Of a stretch of 64,000 nucleotides of DNA, positions 1-9,750 are shown one piece after another. The notes beneath the pieces were generated by a model. That model made no database searches, had not been told where the DNA came from, and saw only the letters and a program-made list of their open reading frames with translations. Numbering within the stretch: position 1 is the first letter of the stretch; each line of letters starts with the position of its first letter. The stretch covers positions 23,444,858 through 23,508,857 of the forward strand of contig CM119264.1 in the NCBI GenBank assembly GCA_051294375.1, given 5' to 3'. A program made the position numbers and the translations under genes. Origin of the DNA: Paraspadella gotoi. Taxonomy: Eukaryota > Chaetognatha.

Positions 1-1
1 G

Positions 2-64
2 ACGCGGATCGTGAGACGTCTCCGCCTCCCTATCGACACCATGAGACCAATAATTAGTGTATGA
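2..64 (+). CDS. possible 3' coding fragment cut by the window edge
   Basis: A short plus-strand frame reads TRIVRRLRLPIDTMRPIISV then TGA (62-64). Its third positions are GC-rich, unlike the AT-rich DNA that follows. The reverse strand also has an open frame starting with ATG here, so strand and reality are uncertain. I do not recognise it. Confidence 0.15.
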   Translation, partial: TRIVRRLRLPIDTMRPIISV

Positions 65-606
65 GATACAGATGCAGTATGAGACGGAATGTAACTGTAT
101 ATCTATTTGGATGTCAACGAAGTATGAAACACATTGTAAGAAAATTACTCGAGATTCAGCTAGAGAGGAGTCGCGAAATGCTGAGAGTGAGGACATTATG
201 ACATTCACTCATAATAATAAAGATATTCTTTCATTTCATATCACTCCTTTGAAATCTTGAAATTTTTGGTCCCCTTCTTAATCTCTTTTAGACTCCAGCT
301 GCCTACACCTTCTCTTCTTCCACTTCTCTACTCTTCTTTCTCCTCCTTTTCCTCCTCCTCTTCTTCCTCCTCCTCTTCATCCTCTCACCTCCCTCGATTC
401 TCTTTTTTCCGACTAACGACCGGCGATTCTCATTCTTCTCCTCCTCCTCCTCCTCCTCCTCCTCCTCCTCCTTTGAATTCGGACACGCCCAGGATTGTCG
501 CAATCAAGTCTTTCGCAAGCTTTTTGACAGGCAAGCTTCCTTCTGCGTCTTCAAAATTCATCTATCAGCTTCAGGCGTAAATCTATTTTCCAGATTGGTT
601 CATGTT
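65..606. other. non-genic stretch with a pyrimidine-rich block
   Basis: Nothing recognisable apart from (TCC)n/(TCT)n-like sequence at about 330-475, which gives spurious Ser/Pro or Glu-rich frames. Confidence 0.7.
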
Positions 607-648
607 TCATCGTTCATCGTTCATCGTTCATCGTTCATCGTTCATCGT
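607..648 (+). repeat. six tandem copies of the 7-mer TCATCGT
   Basis: Six perfect copies of a 7-bp unit, flanked by degenerate ones. The adjacent half-site cluster (702-777) has a related TCATC core and may have grown from the same slippage. Confidence 0.95.
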
Positions 649-701
649 CCATCATGTCAAAGGGTAAAGGACATCGAGACGTAAGTTCAAAAGCTGGTCA
701 G

Positions 702-777
702 TGGTCAGGTCATCAATGTTTAGGTCAAAGAGTCATCGTTTTAAAAAATTTGGGCAGGTCATCGGGTCATCGGGTCA
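702..777 (+). promoter_or_regulatory. cluster of nuclear-receptor-like half-sites
   Basis: AGGTCA occurs at 707-712, 722-727 and 756-761, and GGGTCA at 764-769 and 772-777. The last three are direct repeats separated by exactly two bases (DR2 geometry). TGGTCA at 702-707 overlaps the first. No adjoining gene is recognised, so function is inference. Confidence 0.3.
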
Positions 778-999
778 AAGGAATGACGATTCGCTCGTCC
801 AATGTTTTATTCACGCGAGGAAATGTTTAGTCGAAGCCGAAACCATGGTGCTCTATGGTGATCGCAATTCACAAAACGAAGCGTTGACCGAACATCCGCG
901 TCCTTTTAACGAATTCACTAACTCCGCCCTCCCAAGATTCAATCCTTGCCAGCCCCCTAACTCCCCCTAAACAACCACTTTTTCCTTCTCCCCTTTATT

Positions 1000-1223
1000 C
1001 GCCCGTTTGACCCGATTCCGGTTAACCTGCGCCCGTCAACGCCCCGCCCGCCAGCCGCGCCCGCCCGACTCTACCCGACAATCGTCTCGGTCGCCGCCCG
1101 ACAAACGCTCGCTCGCCGGAAGGAGGCGTGGCCGACGAGCAGCCGATGTCTCGATCGCCGACGCATCGTCGCGTCGAAAAGAAAAGGGAGGCCGACGGAA
1201 ATGACGTCGTTGAAGGCGGCGGA

Positions 1224-1255
<32 letters not shown>

Positions 1256-1330
1256 GTGGCGTTGCTCGTTTGTCGTCGTCGTCATCGTTGGCGTCGTTTA
1301 CAGCCATTGTCGCGATTCTAACAATTGAGG
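1000..1330. other. CpG-rich island with a (GGC)n run
   Basis: The stretch is far richer in G, C and CpG than its surroundings, with CCCCGCCC-type boxes near 1040, a CRE-like TGACGTC at 1202-1208 and a (GGC)n run at about 1215-1253. Frames are open on both strands, including Gly-run, Ala-run and Pro-run products, so no coding call is safe. It may be a promoter or first exon. Confidence 0.4.
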
Positions 1331-1690
1331 GAATCATGAATTTTTGATCTCTGACGTCACTCGTTCGACTTCGATTCGGTGAAAAGAGAAGAAAAAAAAC
1401 AAAAGAAATATGGGGCATTAAATGGACGGGGAAAAAAGAGCGAAAAGGGAGAGAAAAACAAAGCGAAAAACAGAGAAAGAAACAAAAGAAGAAAACGAAA
1501 AGGAAAGAATTTGCCTGAAGTATTAGACTAAAAAATTTAAGACTAATGGATCAACCCGTAAAAATGTTAACAGTCAAAAATTATAAAAAACGTATATATT
1601 TAAAAAAATTTGCTTGGATCAGAAATTATATAATTGAAAAGATCATGAAAAAACATTCATTGGGCCATTTGCCGAAGAGCTTGTGGCCAA
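1331..1690. other. AT-rich and purine-rich intergenic stretch
   Basis: A GAAAA-rich tract at about 1385-1510, then anonymous AT-rich DNA. No gene seen. Confidence 0.6.
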
Positions 1691-1879
1691 CTAAAAAAGC
1701 CTGATTGGGCAAGAGCGATATTCTATTGCACATTGCTCAAAACGTACGGCTGCCGCCCTCATGGGTACAGGACCAGTCATAATCTCAATGGTTTGAGCAA
1801 TTGCAGCCCGTCGATTCAGGATGCCATTCGGTAAGGCCATGAGCTTTTGAGGCCATGAGCCTTTGAGGCCATGAGCCAT
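1691..1879 (-). CDS. unrecognised 62-residue open frame
   Basis: The minus strand holds an ATG-started frame of balanced composition (begins MAHGLKGSWPQKLMALPNG), stopping at 1691. Its first codons run through a 16-bp tandem repeat (1834-1880). A perfect 10-bp inverted repeat (1732-1741 with 1792-1801) lies inside. It may be a fragment of a dispersed element rather than a host gene. Confidence 0.15.
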   Translation of the reverse strand: MAHGLKGSWPQKLMALPNGILNRRAAIAQTIEIMTGPVPMRAAAVRFEQCAIEYRSCPIRLF

Positions 1880-1880
1880 T
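1834..1880 (+). repeat. three tandem copies of a 16-bp unit
   Basis: Near-identical copies of AGGCCATGAGCTTTTG start at 1834, 1850 and 1866, the last one diverged at its end. Confidence 0.9.
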
Positions 1881-1982
1881 CGCCCGTTTGACCGCGAATT
1901 CGTCTTCGGATGACGAGCGACGATATTCCGAAGCTGATTTCGTTTTCACTTAATCACTTCGTGACTCGTTATGCATTCACAC

Positions 1983-1983
<1 letters not shown>

Positions 1984-2013
<30 letters not shown>
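1984..2013 (+). repeat. (CT)n microsatellite
   Basis: A short CT tract; a second, interrupted one lies near 2065-2086. The surrounding DNA up to the gap at 2369 shows no gene. Confidence 0.9.
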
Positions 2014-2020
<7 letters not shown>

Positions 2021-2368
2021 CTTCTGCTTCGTGCTTCTCTACATCCTCTCTCATCGTCATCTCTCCTCTCGTCTCTCTCTCTCTCACACATAAAATCGGG
2101 TTTCACGGCTCTTACCGTTTGTCTTCCAGATTTTTCTTGCCGTGAGATAAATATTGCGCTAATGCCTAATGCCCTATTACGTTTGTGATTCTCTCTTTGT
2201 TGTTTGTTTTATTTTGGATTCGTATAATTTTAGTCGTCTTACTCTCAGCTTAAAAAAATAATGTTCCTATCCACTCTTTCGTTTTCTTATTTTAGTTCTT
2301 TGTTTCATTTCTCTCTCAATCTTTTCTTCATCATTCCACTTGCTCATTCTTTTCCCATTCTTCTTCTC

Positions 2369-2850
2369 NNNNNNNNNNNNNNNNNNNNNNNNNNNNNNNN
2401 NNNNNNNNNNNNNNNNNNNNNNNNNNNNNNNNNNNNNNNNNNNNNNNNNNNNNNNNNNNNNNNNNNNNNNNNNNNNNNNNNNNNNNNNNNNNNNNNNNNN
2501 NNNNNNNNNNNNNNNNNNNNNNNNNNNNNNNNNNNNNNNNNNNNNNNNNNNNNNNNNNNNNNNNNNNNNNNNNNNNNNNNNNNNNNNNNNNNNNNNNNNN
2601 NNNNNNNNNNNNNNNNNNNNNNNNNNNNNNNNNNNNNNNNNNNNNNNNNNNNNNNNNNNNNNNNNNNNNNNNNNNNNNNNNNNNNNNNNNNNNNNNNNNN
2701 NNNNNNNNNNNNNNNNNNNNNNNNNNNNNNNNNNNNNNNNNNNNNNNNNNNNNNNNNNNNNNNNNNNNNNNNNNNNNNNNNNNNNNNNNNNNNNNNNNNN
2801 NNNNNNNNNNNNNNNNNNNNNNNNNNNNNNNNNNNNNNNNNNNNNNNNNN
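2369..2850. other. assembly gap, 482 N
   Basis: Unsequenced; pyrimidine-rich flanks on both sides. Confidence 1.
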
Positions 2851-4000
2851 CCTTCACTTTGTCAGGCGTACAACCTCCCTGTCTTCCCTTTGACCCTTTC
2901 TGTCTCGGACAACGTATTTATCATCCCACGCCTCCCTTTCTTTTCTTTTCTTCTCTTTCTTTTCTTTCTTCTCTATTCTCCGCTTTCTTTCTCTCACTTT
3001 TCTTTGACTCGGACGTAATTGTCTCGGTCGCGACAAACTGCAGAGCGACAGGCGCCTGGAAGCCCGGAGAGGAGGAAGGAAATCAGGAGAGGAGAGGGAG
3101 AGAGACGTAGAGAGGGGAGGAGAGGGAGTCTGTGATGCCATCTGTACTAATGAGCGTGAAGTGAGACATGTTCGAGTGCAACCGTCTCGCCGCTCGACAG
3201 ATACGAGGTCGGGAGTAGAGGTTGAGGAGAGCATGGGATAAGAGAGGCAGAGGCGGAGAGTGGAGGACGGAGGGATGACGACGAGAGAAGGAGGGGCGGA
3301 GACTGAGAATATCATTCGAGCACATGACGGATGATCGCGGAATTACAGAGACAGAGAGAGAGAAGAGATGGAAGAGAGAGAACTGAGCAGAGATGAGAGA
3401 GGCGAGAGGGAGAAATGAGAGAGATGAGAGAGAGAGTTTTCTACGCCATGGGTAATGACCATGGACCATATTGTGTCGGGAAGAATGAGGCGCTGGAGTT
3501 AAACGAATGGGTCGGTCGCTTGGGTTGGTCAAAAGGATAGAGTCAGGTTGGGTAAGCAAAACCTACGGAGCAGTTTGTTGGGTCAGACAGCAGGGAAGAA
3601 GAAAAGATTTAATTCCAAAAGTTCTTTTTCTTTCGAAACCTGCGAACAAGAGTCGCCTTGTTGTTTTGCCATTGAAGCTAAAATTTCGTGGTTTTACACT
3701 CAAATTTCTCTCAACTAAAAAAGACGAATTGTTCGTTTGTGAAATTAAAATAAACAGAAGGGATGGATTTACAGTACTCTTTTTTGTGACTTAATTTTTG
3801 TATTAAACGGGAACATTAAGAGCTTTTGATGTTTGAAATAACATCAAGATCCCTACGTATGCCTAATGTTTATTGTATACTGTATAGTATAAGTATTGGG
3901 CTCCTTGACTATCTGTAGTTTATTTTAAGATTTTTGAATGTTTGATACATCAATTACATATATTGGTTGTACCAATTTCATGACATTGCACTTTTTTGTA
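2851..4000. other. intergenic stretch
   Basis: A pyrimidine-rich block (2930-3000), a GA-rich block (3060-3440) and then anonymous AT-rich DNA. The minus-strand Ser/Leu-rich frames in 2854-3559 are products of the GA block. No gene recognised. Confidence 0.6.
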
Positions 4001-4075
4001 TGTTAACGTCTGTCTCTCTCTCTCTCTCTCTCTCAGCGAACCGGTTCTCGTTCAAGTCCACGTTTCCTAATCCAA

Positions 4076-4245
4076 CCAATAGCGTCTCATGACTCTTAGC
4101 TCAGCACGAAACTGAGATGGATCAGGTTTTTCAATCGACGTTCGAATAACACGTAAAGTCAGTTACGAAAACAGTTCTCGCGCGAGAATTTCCGAAACTA
4201 ACTTCCTCTCAAATCGAAAATGTCCCTTTTACTTTTTTTATAAAA
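4076..4245 (+). promoter_or_regulatory. candidate upstream elements of the GST gene
   Basis: A CCAAT box lies at 4076-4080 and a TATAAAA at 4239-4245, ahead of the GST start codon at 4463. Half-sites TGACTC and TCAGCA lie close together near 4090-4108 and resemble a split Maf/Nrf-type element, but the spacing does not match a standard antioxidant response element. The transcription start is not known. Confidence 0.25.
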
Positions 4246-4462
4246 AAAAAAAATACGGGTTTTTTTAAATCGTTCGAAATAAGATGTCTTTTATTCTCTG
4301 AACCTTATTTTTTCTATATTTTTTTTCAACGCAATTGCCTTTTTATGGAAAATTGTCTAGTCTTATTGATAAAATTTGTAACTAAATTTAGGATTTCTCG
4401 GAACTTTTTTTCTCCACGATTTTAATTGGGAAAATTCTCGGCGTAAAGGAACCAAACTGAAG

Positions 4463-5977
4463 ATGCCGACTTATGTGCTTCACTACTTCAACGGAAGAGG
4501 AAGAGCAGAAATAATTCGCCTGATGTTCGCCGCGACTGGAACCGAATACGAGGACCGTCGCTATGGGTGAGAAGGAAGGATTGGGTCCGTGTAAAGAAAG
4601 AAAGAAAAGAAAGAAAGAAAAGAAAGAAAGAAAGAAAGAAAAGAAAGAAAGAAAGAAGAATGATAAGAAAAGAAAAGGAAAGAAAGAAAGAAAAGATAAA
4701 AAAGAAGAAAGAAAGAAAAAAAGAAAGAAAGAAAGAAAAAAAACAAAACAAAACAAGAACAACAAACAAACAAACAAACAAACAAACGAACGAACAAGCA
4801 AGCTCGATGCACCCGTTGGAGTTAAAAAGAAAACTAACTTGATCGGATAAGTATAAATTAAATAGGTAGAAAAGGTCAAAGTGAATAAAATTTTAATTTA
4901 AAAGTTTGGTCGGATGTTAGGTAAGAAAAGAACATACGTAAATATACGAATAATTATTTCTACATCAGAGAATCGGTCGGAAGAAACTGGGACGATGCCG
5001 CCAAGGCGCAGATGCCGCTCGGACAGATGCCGGTCCTTGAGATCGATGGGGAAAAGTATTGTCAGGGAAACGCTCTCGCCAGATTCGTGGCCAAGAGGTT
5101 GGGACTCCTAGGCAAGGACGAAATGGAGGTAACTTAAAAAAATAATAAACAAAAAAGTAATAACATGATTTTTATTTATTTATATCTTTATCTTCGAAGG
5201 CACTGAAGGTGGATCAGTTTTGCGAGACGATTTCGTCGGATATTCAATCCAAACTCGCTCCGGCGTTTTTTGAGAAAGACGAGGAGAAGAAAGCTCAAAT
5301 GGTGGCAAAACTGAATCAAGTTAGAATTCTAATCATTTATATGTGTAAAATGTTCATGAAATACTAAAATTTCCATGCGGTTGCAACATTTTATGACCGG
5401 TCCTGACCTTACCTGAAATATTTAATTCGGTTATTATCTTTTCAGGATTTTAAAAGACCTTTGAACGCAATGGACAGGTTAGTGAAAGTTTTTATTGCAA
5501 AAAATATTTTTACAAATTATTCTATAGTGGAATCCAATAATTCAAGTTTATGAAAAAAATCTTAAACACATAAAAATTTGAATCTCAATAATGACTAGTT
5601 GACTACATTGTATTCAGCTGGGTCCAAGGAGATTTCTTCCTCGGAGATCGGCTTTCCATGGCTGACTTCGCTATGATCTCTATCAAGTAAGTGCTCATTG
5701 AAAATTGCCCAGTTTTCAACAACTAATCTTCTTTTAAATTGTTAATTTTTCCGCATTCTTTATTCTTATCATTTGATATTTCGTCCTTCACTCGTCTACT
5801 TTCTTTTTAATCTAACTCTTTTTCTTCCCCCCCCCCCAACTTGCCCGTAGTGCCTTTTTAGAAAAGGCGATGCCCGATTTGAACATCCCCGCTAATCTCC
5901 GCAAAATAATGGAGAATGCCGAGAAGGACCCTGGCGTTAAGCAATGGCTGGAGACGCGACCGCAAACGGCATTTTGA
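4463..5977 (+). CDS. sigma-class glutathione S-transferase, complete, six exons
   Basis: This enzyme conjugates glutathione to electrophiles in the cytosol; sigma GSTs of some animals also isomerise prostaglandin H2. Exons are 4463-4566, 4969-5128, 5200-5319, 5446-5477, 5619-5687 and 5851-5977, all with GT-AG introns and matching phases. They join into 203 residues, normal for the family. The N-terminal thioredoxin-like domain (about 1-80) starts [16 protein letters not shown], with the expected catalytic Tyr8 and Arg14, then Trp42, the [10 protein letters not shown] segment with cis-Pro56, and Gln67 of the glutathione site. The helical C-terminal domain (about 85-203) has the N-capping box SMAD (152-155). 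Odd points: the residue after Gln67, usually Ser, is Gly68; exon 4 has only 32 bases; intron 1 holds a (GAAA)n tract. AATAAA lies at 6013-6018. The class assignment is from motif memory, not a search. Confidence 0.93.
4597..4790 (+). repeat. (GAAA)n purine tract inside GST intron 1
   Basis: An imperfect GAAA/GAAAA microsatellite, followed by (AAAC)n, fills much of the 402-bp first intron. It produces spurious Lys-rich and Phe-rich frames on the two strands. The donor at 4567 and acceptor at 4968 lie outside it. Confidence 0.9.
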
Positions 5978-6012
5978 AAAAAAGCCGAGCCTCGTTCTCA
6001 TAAAAAGGGAAT

Positions 6013-6018
6013 AATAAA
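6013..6018 (+). terminator. GST polyadenylation signal
   Basis: A canonical AATAAA hexamer lies 36 bases after the GST stop codon, on the same strand. Cleavage would be expected within about 30 bases downstream. Confidence 0.6.
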
Positions 6019-7300
6019 AAAAGGGCAACTCGGCACGTTTCCTTAAAGAAAAGTCAAGTATCTACGTAAAAGTGTTAAATTTTGTGTCCGTGCAAGATCG
6101 GAATATGGGTAAAACATTTGATTAAATACTTTTCATACCTCATTTAATTGTACTTTTGTGAATCAGAGCTATGTGAAATTTTTTTGTTACAATTGATAAT
6201 TTAACAGTGATTTAAATAATTAACAAGAAAGAAAAATTGTATTTTTAGTTGTTAAAAAATAGAAAAAATGCTATTGTTTAATTTCAATTTCGTTTCATGA
6301 CAAAAAAGTTTAACCACACACATTTAAAGTCGTTCGATAGCTATATAGTTTAAACCTTAATTGCACTCAGAGAGAGAAAGAGAAAAAGAAAAGAAAGAGA
6401 AGAGAAAAAGAAGAGAGAAAAAGAGACAGAGAAAGAGTGAAAGATAGAAAGAGAGAGAGAGAGAGAGAAAGAGAGCGCTTTACTTCAAGTCACTTTTTTT
6501 TGAAAGAGAAAGTTATTTTTTGAACGAAATTAATGAACCCAAAGCAACAAAAAATTATCCACTTCGATCTTCTTCTCTCCCTTCCATCTCCATTTCTTTG
6601 TTCTTTCCCTTATTCCTCCTTACCTACCTTCCTCCTTTCCTCCCTTCCTTCCTTCCTCCCTTCCTCCCTTCCTCCCTTCCACTACTTCGCCCTCCCTCAT
6701 GCAATGAAGAACAAGAGGAGGGACAAGATTTTTGTCTCTGGATTCGAGAGAAGAGATGAGGAGACCTCAAGACCTGCATCATCATAGGAATTGTCCATTG
6801 GAGGAGAGAGAGAAGAGAGAGAGAGAGAGAGACGAGAGAGGAGAGGAGAGAGATGAGAGAGATGAGAGAGAGACGAGAGAGAGAGAGGGAGAGAGAGAGA
6901 GACAGACATTTTTTCATCTGAAAGAATTCAAAACGATCACAAACCAAAGCAAGAAGTTCACAACTTCTAAATCCAAAGACCACTACTTTTCCGACTTACT
7001 AAGCAAGTCAATTTAATTCGGGAGGGATATAAAGCACAATATTAATTTAAGGGTTCAAGATTGTGAATTGCGCCGTCGCCGAAGTAAAAGACGTTGTTCT
7101 TTGAAATTTTTCTCGTCAACTCAAATGTATAATCCATATTCATAGAAAGGGAATCAAACGGAATAAAAAAAAACGATTTAAAATAAATAGAATCGAATAG
7201 AATCAAATAGAATGAAATAGAATCGAAAGGAATCGAAGGGAAAAAAGACGTCGAATCGGATTTTGGTTTTCCCTTCACCGAACGCGTGACCTCGAGTTAA
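6019..7300. other. intergenic, purine and pyrimidine tracts
   Basis: GA-rich tract 6368-6475, CCTT-rich tract 6615-6690, GA tract 6805-6903, and (AATAG)-like pentamer repeats at 7185-7240. No gene seen. Confidence 0.65.
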
Positions 7301-7303
7301 ATT

Positions 7304-7397
7304 GGGAGGAGATGGGGGGATGGGGGGAGAATGGGGGGAGAATAGGGGTAGATTGGGGGAGGGGGTGGAGGGAGAAGAATCGGGGGGAGAAGGGGGG
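7304..7397 (+). repeat. G-run cluster with G-quadruplex potential
   Basis: Eight runs of four to six G (7314-7319, 7322-7327, 7333-7338, 7345-7348, 7355-7359, 7361-7365, 7382-7387, 7392-7397) with short spacers lie in 94 bases. This satisfies the usual G4 pattern more than once on the plus strand. Confidence 0.8.
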
Positions 7398-8852
7398 TAG
7401 AGGAATCTCAAAAATTAAATCAGAAACTCAAATCTTTGTGGATAACCCCACAAAAAAAGCCATAGAACGTGGACAGTGAAATCAATCACTCACTTTTTAT
7501 CTCACTATTTTTGTCTTACCATCTTCTTCATCTAAAACTCGAGCCCGCGCAGCCGAATCAGTTATTTTCCTACCCCTCGACGCTCTAGCTTCCCACTTTT
7601 TAAATCTAGAGCCCTGATCCACTTTTTGCAGGATCGAATCCTTTTCGCCCCCAAAATTTGGGAAAAGGAAAGAGAAAACAAAAAAAGAAGAAAGAAGAAA
7701 AGTCCATTTCCGGTTTTTGACCGAACGTGCGTTGATTCTACGTCGTCGTCATTGTCGTCGTCGCCGTCGTCTCCGATGCCACAAAAGAAAAACAAAAATT
7801 AACGATAATGTTTTCGTCTTTTTAAAAATTTTACAACAAAAAGAACAAAACAGAAACTCAGCGTGAAAACGAGAAAAAAAAATGGACAAAAGTGAGAAAT
7901 GATAATTCAAGCGACGTCTCACTTTTTCTTCTCGTTTATCATGATTATTTTTTTTTTTTTTACTTAAATATCCGAAAACAACTGTTTTGTTGTTGTTACC
8001 TTTTTTTTCCTTTCGACGTCCGAATTTTCTCGATAAAAATGAAAAAAAAATTTTCGCTGCACCAAAATTAAAATTTATTGTATATTTTTTACTAATTTTT
8101 AGTTTGGGTCGAAAGGAAAGTGAACTAAGGAAATGAAAGGGAGGATTTTGAAATTTGTAATGATTGATTTTAAAAGTTGTATAGAAACATACAATATGAC
8201 CAATAATATTTAGATTAGTTTATATTTGTCCTAAAAAGTTTTTTTTCCTGTCGCTATGACCGAAGAATGAATTAAAATTGAAAATTAAAATTGTCGTTGT
8301 ACAAGTTGTGTTGTTTTAACTCATATCGTCATCGATTGACTACAAAATCGAAGAAGATGCCCTCTCCCAGCTCTCTCCCTTTTTTTGGAACCTCTATTAC
8401 GTATATCCGCTCCCGGTTCCTAGCCCTCACTCGACAACAAAGAAAACAAAAGTAGAAACAAGGGTAGCAAATAAAAAGATTCTCTTTCTAAATTAAGAAA
8501 GACATGAGTATCAAAAAACGACGACGACGACGACAACAAAATAGAAGACAATCGGGGATGACAAAAACAAAAAAAATGACGAGTTTAATTTTAATTTTAA
8601 AAAAATCATTTTTGAAACGTCTAAAAGCCCAAAAACAAAAAAAAATTCTCGAGTTAATTTATTTTAGTGGGGGCGGAAGGGGCAAGGCAGTATATTAATA
8701 TACTAGGGTCGTAAACGTTAACATTGTTTTCTAAACCTCGACTAGATTTTTGAGTTTAAAAAATTTTACTTTTTTTTTACTTTTTTCTTCGCTTAATGAG
8801 AGGTTTTCCCGAATTTTTTTTTACTTTCTCTCTCTCTCTCTCTCTCTCTCTC
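7398..8852. other. AT-rich intergenic stretch
   Basis: Includes a (CGT)n-like tract at 7740-7770, a short (CGA)n tract near 8518-8533 and a CT tract leading into the next gap. No co-linear exons recognised. Confidence 0.6.
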
Positions 8853-9002
8853 NNNNNNNNNNNNNNNNNNNNNNNNNNNNNNNNNNNNNNNNNNNNNNNN
8901 NNNNNNNNNNNNNNNNNNNNNNNNNNNNNNNNNNNNNNNNNNNNNNNNNNNNNNNNNNNNNNNNNNNNNNNNNNNNNNNNNNNNNNNNNNNNNNNNNNNN
9001 NN
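8853..9002. other. assembly gap, 150 N
   Basis: Opens directly inside a (CT)n tract; the right flank is unique sequence. Confidence 1.
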
Positions 9003-9483
9003 CTTTGTCGTATTTATCTCGTTCCTTGTTTATGTTTTATTAATAGGAAATGACGTTAAAAACTAACAAGGGGAGGAGGAGACGGACGAGCAAGAGAAGG
9101 AAAAGTGGAAAGATCAACAAGAGAAAAACAATTTTCTCGTTTCAGAATCCAACGCGAAATTTCACAATTAAAATCCTACCTTTTTTTACTCTTGAGTCAA
9201 GTGAAACCATTTTAAAACATCTCTTCTCGACCGTATCCACACCTAAACAATTCAACATTCACCACTTTTCAATCACATACACCCCTCACTCACATACACT
9301 CCCGTGACCTCTCCCCCCTTCGCGAGAGATAAAAGAATTCTCCTTTTATCAGATTTTCGAAATCAGCGTAAAATGAGGAAACGAAAAAAAAGAATTAAAA
9401 AAAGAATTAAAAAAGAAGAAGGAAAAGTAAAGGAGCGAAAAAGGCGACTATAATTCGTTCCGCGTGGTTATTGTTTGAACAAA

Positions 9484-9508
9484 NNNNNNNNNNNNNNNNN
9501 NNNNNNNN
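9484..9508. other. assembly gap, 25 N placeholder
   Basis: A fixed-size placeholder between unique sequence and a CCCCCTC-rich flank. Confidence 1.
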
Positions 9509-9637
9509 GTTGAGACAAACGCCCCCCCTCCCCCCCCGCCACCGCTTCACCCCCTTAATAAAAAATCGTATGGGGCCCCGAAAAGATGCAACCAAAATGC
9601 TGAGAAGAGATTTTTTTTTTTTTGTGACGAATCAAAG

Positions 9638-9679
9638 AATGAGAGAGAGAGAGGGAGAGAGAGAGAGAAAGAGAAGAGA

Positions 9680-9725
<46 letters not shown>

Positions 9726-9750
9726 AGAGAGGAGAGAGAGAGAGAGAGGA
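9638..9750 (+). repeat. imperfect (GA)n tract
   Basis: Interrupted GA repeats producing Arg-Glu frames on the plus strand and Leu-Ser frames on the minus strand. Confidence 0.9.

Noticed and set aside
4090-4110. Antioxidant response element upstream of GST
   Set aside because: TGACTC and TCAGCA half-sites are present, but their spacing does not fit RTGAYNNNGC or a full MARE.
4914-5111. Frame overlapping GST exon 2
   Set aside because: It is an out-of-frame shadow of the real exon 4969-5128.
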